Shown here: piece by piece, positions 11,901 through 22,900 of the stretch
Position numbering within the stretch: position 1 is the stretch's first letter
Layout: each line of letters opens with the position of its first letter
Assembly: GCA_943737045.1 (NCBI GenBank)
Contig: CALSFV010000251.1
Span: 625,001 to 689,000 of the forward strand
Source: Parapristionchus giblindavisi
Taxonomy: Eukaryota > Nematoda > Chromadorea > Rhabditida > Diplogasteridae
Length of the DNA stretch: 64,000 bases
Reading direction: 5' to 3'
Notes under the pieces: generated by a model
The model's input: only the letters and a program-made list of their open reading frames with translations
The model's database searches: none
Told to the model about the DNA's origin: nothing
Program-made: the position numbers and the translations under genes

Positions 11901-14900
11901 GAAAATATGTAAATCTTAGAGTACTTCAGCTTTTATTCTTGTAGAACTTTTTTGGTAGTCAGACAATATTCAAATATTATGTGAGCCACCAAAAACGTGA
12001 GCCCACCCCATGTTCGTACCGCACAGCAACTCCGATACTCCGTACAGGATCGATCCACTTAAACGAATAATAATAATAATAATAATAATTTATTAATATT
12101 ATTATTAGTATAGTAACATTTACAAAATTACTTGGCAGTGAAGCTTCAATAAATTGATTATGATAATGAAAGTTCTACCTTTCCAACTTTTTCACATTCT
12201 CAAAATTCGTAATGTTACTGAAATACTCGGAGATGCTAGCACAGGGATTGATCCGAACCATCGAATTGGTCAGGTTGAGGAACTCGCAATGCTCACCTGA
12301 ACGTCACGATTTATTTTATTGAAAAAAAGTCATGATACTCTCGATTTTTAATATTAAACAAGTGTTATTATTCTATAGAACATGCACATAAGTTATATTT
12401 TTTCCTCATCTAATATATTCTTAAGTTGCTTTTGAAAAAAAAGCCTAAAATCGTAAAATAATCAGTAACTGACCCCCAACATGCAGTGAACCCTCGGTCA
12501 CTTGACCCGTGACATCAGGGCATTGGCACCTGAAATACGAATTTTGAAAATTTGTATTCCGATAAAGTGAAATTTTTCTATTACAACCTTGCAGTGAACG
12601 TGCCCGCGTTCGCATCGAAATCATTGATACAGGTGCCCTCATTATGACATGGCCAAGTGGCGCAGGGAAGCAGAGTTTCGCACTGAATGTGGTCTTTGAT
12701 CTTTGATCTTTAGTCTTTGATCTTTGGTCTTTGATCTATGATATTTGGTCTTTGATCCTTGGTCTTTGATATTTGATTTTTGATCTCTGATCTTTGATAT
12801 TTGATCTTTGTTCTTTTATCTTTGATCTTTAGTCTTTGATCTTTGATCTTTGTTCTTTGATTTTTGATCTCTGATCTTTGATCTTTGATCTCTATCATTA
12901 CATGTTGCCCGGTATACTCTGGTGAGCAGAGGCATGAGCACTCGTCCCCGTTGACCATGGGATATCCGTGTCCCATGCAGAAATCCTCTTCGCACCTGAG
13001 AAATTCTTGATTGTGAGTATCTTTGCGTTTTATACTTTTGGCCGCATTAAAAAAAATATTTATTTATTTAATGAACTTTATCATACATATAGCCAATTGG
13101 GGGGTAAATGGTTGTCATCAAATGACTGATTAGTCTGGGGCATGCAGGGTTGGGTCCCAGACTAAATGAAAGACTTATGCTGAGGTCATTTAGGAATGAA
13201 TATTTCAAAATATCTCACAGTCGTTCCTTTTTGGAATAATCACACAATACTCCTTGGTAGCCGAGCTTGCACTGGCATCTGAAACATCGAGGGTTTACAA
13301 GAATCGAGGGTTTCTTCGGAATACCGGGTCCGACCAAAAAGAGAATAAAACGACACGAAGGAAATTGCCTTTATACTATACTTTTATTGTATACATTTAG
13401 GCTGGTCAGGTGTTCCGAAGTAGTGCCCAATAAACCGCACTAAGTGAGATGAAAACCGATGAATAAGAATCGACTGGACGATAACTATTTGAATATGAGA
13501 TACAAGCTAATGAACATACAAAGTATGCAAATGGTTATCATCCAGTCGGTTATTATTCATCGGTTCTCATTCGACCTAGTGCCCAAGAAATATACTATCA
13601 GTGCTCACTTATAACGAATTTCGATCGCGAGGTCCTTTTGCTCTACTTCGGTATTGTCAGTATCTAGAAAATATTTTTCAAATTTATTAAATTAATATTT
13701 TTTTTAACAATTAAGATGTGGTCGTACTTGCCATCCGTCGCGCGCACAGGTCTCCGCTGCGAGAGGAGTTCTGTGAAAAAAAAAGATAAATGGTTTATAT
13801 AAGTTGTTGCCATACAATGACAAAAAATACATTAAATGCCGAAACAGTTTCCCCAAATAAAAAATAAATAATTAATAATTATAATAATATAATTATAATA
13901 ATTATAATAATAATTAATAATAATATAAATAATTATAATAAAATAAAAAATACAAATAAATAATTGTATGGAAAAAGAAACGAAAAGAAAAAAAATACCA
14001 AACATCCCGCATACGCGTCGAGATCCTTCTGAAATCCCTTCAGTCGACCTCGATCCATAACTATTTGCGTTTCTCCAATGCTAAAGTGACAAATTAAAAT
14101 AATATAATAATATAATATAATATAATATTTTATTCCTTGAAAATCTGTAACATTTCTTGTTAAAGAGAGCGTAACCTCTCTCAATGGTCGCTTCGACGCG
14201 CACTGCTCTCTCGTTGTTAGAGAACAAAGAAATAGTGTGCACAATGAAGAGACCAATGAGAGAGGTAGCGCTCCATTTAACCTGTGAATTAGTGCGACAA
14301 CACTTTTTATACACTTTATAAAACGCTTACGTGTAACATACTCCTCCATTTTGACACAAGTGATCCTCACACGCTCCCTTGTCCGCGACCAATTCGCATC
14401 GCTTACCATAGTGACTCTCACGGCAGTTGCAGTAGAACCTCAAATTTATTTCATTCAGAACCTCTACACCGTGTCTCTGGTGAGTACACTCACAGAAAAT
14501 TTCCTAAGGGAAATGCTGGAACTGCGATTCCCTTAGGGAATAATTCCATTATCCACGCATAATCCCTAATATGTAAGGGGAATTTTTACTAGGAAATTAT
14601 TCCCTTAACGAATTCCCTTACATATAAGGGATTTCCAATGCATGTATGAGCGCGTCCGACTACGGCTATCATCAAGTTTTACGAGAGTCCAAACATGTTC
14701 ACATGGCTTAGTGGCAAGACTGTTGTGTAGCGATCCGAACCTCGCAGATTCGATTCCAACCCAGTGTAAGTCAACTTTGCCCATTTTTCTTATTGTTTAA
14801 ATCTATTTCAAATCCCTTAAATGTAAGGCAGTAATTCCCTTATATAACTGGGAATAATTCTCTTGGGGTACCTTAGCCGGGGAATTATTCCCTTAAATAT

Positions 14901-15889
14901 AAGGAAAATTTCTGTGAGTGTATTACGGTATTTGCAGTTATAAAAGTCGGGTTACGGTACTTTCCGTTGTCGTTGCGGCAAGTTCCGCCGTTGAGACAGA
15001 GTTCATCAGAAGTAGCGCATGGATTGAATTTGACCACTCCAGGTACGTCTTTCAGTAAAGTTCGATCCTCTTCTCCTTCTTCTATCTGGTAATTATTGCA
15101 GATTAAGCATTGTACAGTTTTTGTAAGGTTTTTACTGTTTCAGAATCCGAACGGAAATATAAAACAAACAAAATTTCAAAATCAAAGCACACTGGTCCGA
15201 AAGTCTTTAAGATATTCATACTCAACGGAAATATATGATGCGCGCAGCAGCAGGATGTACAAAAAAACTCGACCGGGCTGCACTGTATACACTAACATCA
15301 ATTTGCGGTCGAGCAGTGAAATAGCTCTTCATCTTCATCACTCGAGGCAGAACCTTCCCTCGGAACCTGGACGCTCTTTCTGAAGTTGGGATCCCTCAGA
15401 AGCAGCCAAATATGAATTTTAAATTTAATTTTTTTTTAAATTTCAAAATTTTAAAAGTGAGCTAATTACCCTCCTCTTCCGGGCTCGCTTTGAATCGAAA
15501 AGAACGCTCCCTCGGCTGTTGACCACGCAAAAGATAGGTAAGACCTGCACAAATTGTGTTGAGTAGTGAGAGAAATCGATGAGCGGTCGCTAAGATCAAA
15601 GATCAACCATTGAAAGCGACAATGGAATATCATCATCATAGTATTATAGAGAACGAATGAATGTTAGAGACACAAATTGGGTTGGTTGCGTTAGAAATTT
15701 TTAATAAAAAACTCTAAAACTATGTGAAAGGAAGATGCTTTTTTTGCTTTATCATTATCGCTCAAATTCACGTAGTAGCTTTAGGCTTAGGCTCTCTGAT
15801 GTTCACAATCGAGATATTTTCGAAAAAATAGATGAAATCACTATCAAACAAAAACACTTACAGCAGAATATCACCAATCGACCGTACAT
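5901..15889 (-). CDS. EGF-repeat single-pass membrane protein, copy A (30 exons)
   Basis: Predicted type I membrane protein of about 734 aa, probably a cell-surface adhesion or ligand-binding protein. Exons, 5' to 3': 15862-15889, 15470-15544, 15297-15379, 14961-15085, 14331-14438, 13999-14080, 13728-13770, 13609-13663, 13219-13278, 12902-12995, 12588-12682, 12474-12529, 12179-12296, 12025-12057, 11826-11875, 11572-11639, 11248-11307, 11022-11086, 10700-10772, 10547-10634, 10150-10216, 10018-10086, 7631-7680, 7493-7559, 7096-7163, 6931-6988, 6766-6853, 6587-6708, 6043-6133, 5901-5966. All are flanked by GT-AG and all phases join. The start MYGRLVIFCCLTYLL is a signal peptide split by intron 1. 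Many six-cysteine EGF modules follow (for example LCLNGGTC, CQCKLGYQGVLC, CECSWNYEGINC). A membrane helix ALILCVIIVFV comes next, then a basic tail and about 50 polar residues ending NKPAV. Exons 6-8 and 14-15 are the least certain. Family not recognised; nematode MUP-4/MUA-3-like proteins share the architecture only loosely. Confidence 0.82.
7686..10010. repeat. 21-bp intronic minisatellite, block A (about 110 units)
   Basis: Tandem 21-bp unit with core TTAATCAATCGATATTC plus TCTA, with variants (cgctattc, attccc, attttc). It lies entirely in the EGF-gene intron between exons 10018-10086 and 7631-7680. Since 21 is a multiple of 3, one frame on each strand stays open and yields repetitive pseudo-proteins (INQSIFS on plus, INREYRL on minus). 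There is higher-order structure, with blocks of about 8-12 units repeated. Confidence 0.97.
12693..12893. repeat. (CTTTGAT)n-type degenerate intronic repeat
   Basis: 200 bp of imperfect CTTTGATCTTTGATCTTTGG repeats filling most of an EGF-gene intron. Shorter tracts occur at 2,150-2,300, 4,955-5,010, 10,100-10,142, 17,935-18,150, 20,278-20,322, 27,340-27,385, 43,000-43,280, 46,870-46,925, 49,365-49,383 and 57,350-57,545, in both orientations. Confidence 0.85.
13438..13581. mobile_element. Hairpin element, block A only
   Basis: Inverted ends CACTAAGTGAGATGAAAACC / GGTTCTCATTCGACCTAGTG with an internal complement around ATCGACTGGACGATAAC. Absent at the matching site in B. Confidence 0.65.
14160..14280. 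mobile_element. TTAA hairpin element, block A only
   Basis: Same family as 1,488, in an EGF-gene intron. Missing at the equivalent site in B (about 53,570), so inserted after duplication or lost from B. Confidence 0.75.
14487..14920. mobile_element. 434-bp TIR element carrying a tRNA-like segment, block A
   Basis: The ends are inverted CACTCACAGAAA followed by (A/T)TTTCCTTA-like sequence, with TA at both outer edges, so it is a Tc1/mariner-type non-autonomous element. It lies in the EGF-gene intron between exons 14961-15085 and 14331-14438. The interior has several AAGGGAATTATTCCC-type repeats and a tRNA-like stretch. Confidence 0.8.
14697..14770 (+). other. tRNA-like sequence (A-box and B-box), block A
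   Basis: TGGCTTAGTGG matches the RNA polymerase III A-box and GATTCGATTCC matches the B-box, at tRNA-like spacing. The acceptor stem does not pair and the T stem has two mismatches, so I do not call a functional tRNA. Confidence 0.4.
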
Positions 15890-16975
15890 CACGACATAAA
15901 TGTAAAGAATGAGCTCAATTCGTTCTATTTTCCCTGCTTATTATGCATTTCCATATTTCCCATGTAAAACAAATCATCTATGAAAACAATACTTTTATCG
16001 ATTCATCTACTATGTTTACAATTGTTGCTAGGCAATCAATCACGCTCAATAATGTACCATATCAAACATATTATTGATTGATTGGTGGAGATAATAAACT
16101 CTTCAGGCAGATATATAATATGTGGGGGTGGGGTCATCACAACATTGTAAAATTAATATGAATAAATAAAATATATGATAAGTGATCGTTGGGTTTGGCA
16201 AGGCAAAAGTAGCGAATATCGATTGAATAAATCAATCAATAGTGAGCAGTATCGATTAGATTCGCAGAATTCTATAAGGGTGGAGTAACGCGGGGAAGCA
16301 CCAACAAATCTACGGAAGTGAAATAGGGGAGGAGGTTAGGACACTCCAAGCAAATCTGGAACTCTCCGCTCTGGTCATACTCTCTCGCTTTCGTTGTCTA
16401 CGAGAGAGTATTACCAGAGATTAACATTAGCTTGGGGTGCGCTTCAGTCGTACACCCACAAGCTCATTTGAAACCGTGAAAATACGAGAATGTCTTGCCA
16501 GATCGATTTCACATGAGCTTGAGGTGTTTTTTTTTTGTCAGGACAGAATAATTCGTTCTGAGAAATATTCCTAAAACAACACTTTTTAAATTATTGATTG
16601 AGCAAGAAAACAGTGCGTACAAATCGATTTGAACATGGTGAAAAACGAAGAAAGGATAAAGTGAAAAAGGCACTTCGGAATTTTCTAAAAAGTAGAGATT
16701 AATCGATAAATCGATAAGTAGGCGGAGTTAGTTAGAGATTATCGATTAGTGAATAAGGCAATAAATATACTCTCTATACATGCTCTGATATAAATATATA
16801 ATATAGAAAAATCTGTAAATTATTAGTAGTGTGCAAACAAGACAAACTAAAATGAGGCAGAAGAACAGTGTAGTGCCACACGGAATCAATATGCACCGTG
16901 CAATCTAGACGTACGGTGGGGGTAAAACAGGGGGTCTTGGACGGAAATCATGGATTACGGTAGATCGATTATCGA
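15890..16975. other. Intergenic region between EGF gene and scaffold gene
   Basis: 1.1 kb between the scaffold stop (16976) and the EGF-gene ATG (15889), both genes reading leftwards. It would hold the scaffold 3' UTR and the EGF-gene promoter. It contains one CTCTCCGCTCTGG hairpin (16,362-16,446). No clear TATA box, operon-like spacing or polyadenylation signal could be assigned with confidence. Confidence 0.6.
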
Positions 16976-19900
16976 TTATTTGGGCTGATGAAGGGACGAG
17001 GCAGAGGAAGGTCGAGGGAAGGTTCCGGATGAGGATGTGGTGTTGTATCCACTCGAGTGACGAGTGACAACGATCTCGACGAGACCGGTGGCGGCCTTCA
17101 GTCGATCAACGATGTGTTGAGGAGAGACGTTGCCCACCTTCTCGCCGAATACCTGCAGTTTTATTAATATTAATAATTTTTTTATTTTATTTTATTAATT
17201 TCATTAACATTTTACAATAGTAAAAATGAGAAGTGTATTATGAAGAAAAAAACATGCAAATGTACAAGTGCAAAACGTTCCCGCTGTTTCGGCCAGGGGT
17301 TCTAGACAACCCTACTCAGTGGTATTGGCCATCTTCAGTAGAACCACTACTGAGTATTGTTATTCATCAGTTAGCATCCCAAATACCCCCAAATGTTGAA
17401 TGTGTTTATTACGCGGTGTTTATGGTGGTAATTAATTGTATGAAAATGTAGGGAAACTAGATAGAATCAAGGGTGATCGAACGTACTGATAAAACTAGCA
17501 TTCGACTATAATATATTTATTGATTTTAACGAATACTTGGTATTGAGCGTATAAAAATCACTTGTTTTATTTGTAGAAGAGAACTTTCTTGTTTTGCATG
17601 GTTCAGAAACTATGCCGATCTCTTTTATATATCATATAGTCAGCCGAATGTCAGCCGGGTTAGAGAGAGGCAGCGGAGAAACAATCGAGAGGCGGGGCGA
17701 GATGTAGAAGGCTACGCTCCTCTCGATTGTGACTTCCGTTCGTTAGCACCGTTTGTCATTTTCTTATGCAAGACATTTTATACGCACAATATTCTGGAAA
17801 AATTCCTTGGACGTACCTTTACTATCCTATCTCCCACTCTCAATCGACCATCGCTCTCTGCTATCGATCCGGCTCCGATCATGCGCACGAACACGCCCTC
17901 GCACGCCACACGCTTCGCCAAGCTCAGACCTGAAGGTCAAAGATCAAAGATCAAAGATCAAAGATCATTCGAGATCGAAGACCAAAGATCACAGAACTAC
18001 AATAACAATATACGCTTGCACGAAAGGACCACACTACGTGCAAACTCACGCTCATTTCACACGGGATTTGTAGCGGTCGAGTAAATCTGTATATTAAAGA
18101 TCAAGGTACAAAGATCAAACTACAAAGATCAAAGATCAAAGATCACATTACAAGTTCCAAAAACGACTAACCGATTTGGGCGCCGCTGCTTCGATCAAGA
18201 ACTATTCGAATTCGCTCTTGACTAGTGGCTTTCTTCAGTCGAAGAGTCACCGTGTCTCCACCACCTCGAAGCATGGCAACGACGTCTTTGTGGGCCTTGC
18301 CCTCAGTGGCCACTCCGTTCACCTGATAATATAGGGTCATCATGTCCAAACTTTGCTGTTCCTTTTCTTCGTTAGCCTTTCAAAATGGGCTTTTCGGGAG
18401 GTGGGGGCGCGGTGCGAGGGTGTTTCTCAGTGAATAAATAGACAAAAATTATATTGATAGTAGTGACAGCTTAGGTGTTTGGGAGTTTGAAGTATCCAAT
18501 TGTTTTTGCGTTGAACTTGAATGGTTTTTTTCAAGGGTTGTTCACATATTTTAACACTTTATTAACTGAGAAATCCGCCTAACATTATTGCAAAAATGTA
18601 CTCACAGCGATGAGCCAATCCTGCTCGCTGATATCTGGATGACCAAGGGCGGGTTTGGCGGTGAGAGCTTGGATGCGAACCTTTCCCTCGGATGAGGCCA
18701 CCTGCACACCCAGAGAACCATTGTCGTTGCGGGTCAGTGACACCTGAGTTAAAGTAAAGTCAAGGAGTATTATAGCCATGATTATAATAATCAATTTATG
18801 CCACAGTATTCTGGTTTGAGCCATGTTTCTTCGAAAGCCTGATAAGCGAGAAAGCATTAATCCTGAGTGAGATGTTGAGCGCTCCTTCTGGCTTTCAAAA
18901 TGCGGTCCAGGGATAAATAAGATATCGTGAGCAATTGATCTTGTGATGAATCACATAAAATACCACAACTCATAAAGATATTGAAGACATTGAAGACTAA
19001 CCAAGTATATTTCAGGTCAAATTAAAATATATTCATTATTATTTACAAAAATCACTCACGTCAACGATGTCTCCGTCCTCATCCTCACTCTCTTCACCGA
19101 CCTCTTCTAGCTCGTCCGCCCAGTCGAGGTTAGACCTCCTGCAATAGATCCAATCGATAATTATTATCGTCGCCGTTGTATCTACCGTAACCCATCTTTT
19201 CTATCTCGTATGTAGAGTGGGAATGTTATATATTTTATACCGTTGCCTAATGCACTGTTACATTTGCCTTACGTGCCTACGCCGTAACCCCTCCGCCGCG
19301 TGTCCGACGCGACGGAGGGGGTTACGGCGTAGACTCGTAAGGTAAATGTAACAGTGCATAAGACATGACTACCCCAAACCAGCTACATATACCGCAACCT
19401 CACCGTACCTCGGGCTAGTACAGTGACATTACCGTGCCTCGGGAAAATACCAATAGTCTACCCTACTTTATGAAACTACCGTACCTGGGGAAAGTACCGT
19501 ATGCATCGCTCCTCCTCTTCGGTCGTTGATCCATCATCGTCCTCTCATCCCCATTCCGTCCTCCCTCATCATCTCCCTCTCCATAGAGCGACGTCGATTG
19601 GGGCAGACGATACTCTCCCGTGGTCTCTTCGTCAGAATCAGCCAAGTGATGACTGAAATAGAATATTAATATTTAAAATTAAAATTAATATCTACAAACA
19701 CCATATGGCTCATTATTACAATCAGTCACTTGTCACTAGTCCTAGTGACAGTCTCTCTCTCTCTCTGATGACTGCAAACGACTATTTTATATCCTCCGAA
19801 TGTTTTTTTTCGTTTGAAAGTATAGTTAGGAATGATAATATTATATTTTTCGTTTCTTAGACAAGAGAAAAGTAACGACAGACTGGGCATTATATATTAA

Positions 19901-22900
19901 CTAAAAAGGATTAAGGGTGTATCTAGGAGCGATCAAGAGGTACATACTACAAGTAAGAAATTATATTGATTCTTCAGTCAAATCGGGAACGCCAAATCGC
20001 CGGGTGAGCTATCAGTATGTTCCTTTTTTGTGCTATTTCAATATTTTTGATTTAGTACATATTTGTAGTTAGTGTCCACAAACCCGGCAAGATTCTTCAT
20101 ATCCGCAATTATCTCCTCGCTGTTCAACTCAGGCAGTGCGTCACCGAGTGCGCCGAAGTCGGACACCGCACGAGTGCGCTTCTGCATCTGCTTCCGAGGC
20201 GCAGGAGGCGTGCGCGAGCCACCCTTCACCACCTGCAATTGCGCAGTGTGTAACACGCGGACAAAGAATTTATAAACATCAAAGATCAATCCTATGAATT
20301 TATAAAGATCAAAGATCAATCTCATGATTTGCATACCTTCGGAGGCTGGAGAGCCGCCAGTGATACCTGCTTCAGATCAACGGCTGAGATCTTGTTCTTA
20401 GACATCTCTAGAGTGCCTGAATGATAAACATAGTAAAGGTTCACTGTCTAGAACCTAGTGGCAGAAACAGTGAATCTCGCATCTAGTAATAACTACTTTT
20501 CATTCACTTTTGTCCAATTCTATGTTTATAGTTGCATGTTTATTAATGTCTATATCAATTGCAATACAAATAGTTCCATACACATATGGTACAGTCAGCC
20601 GCCAAAATTAAGTATTTTATAGTTTCAAGAATATTTTAGGCAAAGATCGAGGAAACTTGGTAACTCATACATGCTACACTTTCACTGTTGCATTTTACAA
20701 GCACATGTGCTATAATTTTAGCCGGTATAATATCAATCAATCAATATTTATCAGGTTCACACTGTGGTGTGCTGGGATATGGTTGTTAGCCATTGGGAGT
20801 AGGGCATATTCCACCATCCTTTACCGATTCTCTTCCTTAGGTCATCTCGCCAACGAGTAGGGGGCTTTCCAACAGCTCTTCGAGAAGCATATTGATAGGG
20901 TATCCAATTGGTGACAATTTTGGCCCATCGATCAGCCGCCATACCATTTCGTTTATTGTCACTGTGAAAGTTCGCCGAACTACAGAATTTGCAAAAGAAC
21001 CAGTGCGAATGGGATTAGAACCCACTAAGAAATAGTGCGAGACAAAGGAACTTGTCAATACACCATTGGGTAGATACATGGGATGCGATAGACGAACTGG
21101 ACATACCGAGTGATAGGGAATAGGGGTGGATAGAGATGAGATAAAAGTTCCACGAACTTTTCACCCACGATGGGCTATTCTCAAAATGGGAGGTTAGAGA
21201 AAAAACGAGAGAGCATTTATAATTGAGAGTGCGCAGAGAAATTCAATTCTTCCCTGCTACTTAGAGAGGGGAAGATTTGGGAATCGCTCTCGTTGTCTAA
21301 CTTTCTCTACTGATCTATCGCTCTCTCACTCGAAAAGTTCACTCTCTTTATGACACTAGCCCATACCCTCAAAAATGGATTGAACTTCCACCCGATTCCC
21401 ATCATTTATAAGGGGAAAAGGGAGCGAACTTCTTGATCTCGCTCCCTTTTAGAAGGGAATTGGTACGGCGGCAGTGTCCATCCTTCGTACCTTATCTGCC
21501 CACACAAGCTTTCTTCATATATAATATCAAACAGTTCAAAAGTTTTAGTTATGATCTAGTTTTTATACGAGTTCGGATAAGCTAAAAGCGTTACCAGTTT
21601 TATGCTGAGTGACGATACCGTGAATGCGTGAGACTTGAATGGAGACGAGTGATGAGGACTCCTGAAACGAAATTCATACTGTAGTCAATCGATACTATAG
21701 TCCACTCTATCGATCGATAATGTCACACATTACATGTACAGTACCGTGCAAAAGTCTATCCACTTTTGCTTTTTTCGTCATAACTTTTTTCAAACTCAAC
21801 CGATCACGTCCAGCTTTTCAGGGATTATTTTGAGAGTGTTTTCACGTGGTCTACACATCAAATTAGCCCGGATGAACTCTTACTGCGTACTTTATTTCGA
21901 TTTTATCAAAAATCACAAAAGTGAGATTTTCGTTTTCTTCGATTTCTTGTGAGTTTTTCACTCATTTCGCTACCAATGTGTGTTATATCATTTTAAAATT
22001 ATGAAACGATATCTTGGGAGTTAGAATCTATCGATATCCGATGAGAATCCATTCGTCGTGGACGTCAGATGGGGCTGTCCGCAGACACCCTCTCACAGCT
22101 GGTCCGGGAGTCTTTTTCGACTATCCACAAGGTCATCAAAACTCCAATCTATGCTCAAACAATGGAGAAGTCTAATGGACGACCTCGCAAGACGATTTTG
22201 ACATCTGATCGACAGATTACCCGCTTCTCGAAGGAGAAAATAAGGCTCACGGCAATGAACTTCAAGTGAGAACAGGCGGAATTTCACCAAATTGTTGCAC
22301 CTAAAACTTCTAAACTGGGTTAAAAAGATGTTTAAAGGGAATTAAATGGGTCTCTAGGATATTATTGTTGTCCTCCTTACTCATAATTCCATTCATATGG
22401 ACCAGGGAGCCAACCTCATCTACAGAGAAATAACTCCACAACATCAACGATCCTCCTCCATGCTTCACTGTTGCCAGTTGGTACTTCAAATCGAATCTAG
22501 TGCCAACCGGACGACTAACATTGGTTATTCCTTTCGTACCAACCATCATAAACTTGATTTCGTCATATAATTCGATCTATCTATAGTTTTAGGGGGTCCA
22601 ATGAATGTGCTCTTTTGCCCATGCAATTCTTGCTTTACGAATCGTTTCGGGGATCAGCGGTCTCTAAATATACTGACTTCCGAATAGTCCAGACGTACGT
22701 AGACGATATTGCACGATGTACACGGACACCTCAAACATCATTTCAGCCAAGTTTAGAAGCTTTATGTACCCCAAGTTGGTGAAATTCCGCCAATTCTCAC
22801 TTGAAGTTCATTGCCGTGAGCCTTATTTTCTCCTTCGAGAAGCGGGTAATCTGTCGATCAGATGTCAAAATCGTCTTGCGAGGTCGTCCATTAGACTTCT

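Noticed and set aside
14697..14770. Functional tRNA gene
   Set aside because: A- and B-boxes are present, but the acceptor stem fails to pair and the T stem has mismatches.
16976..17152. Tyrosine-phosphatase domain after the PDZ domains (PTPN13-like)
   Set aside because: The last exon ends in a stop 25 codons after PDZ3, in both blocks.
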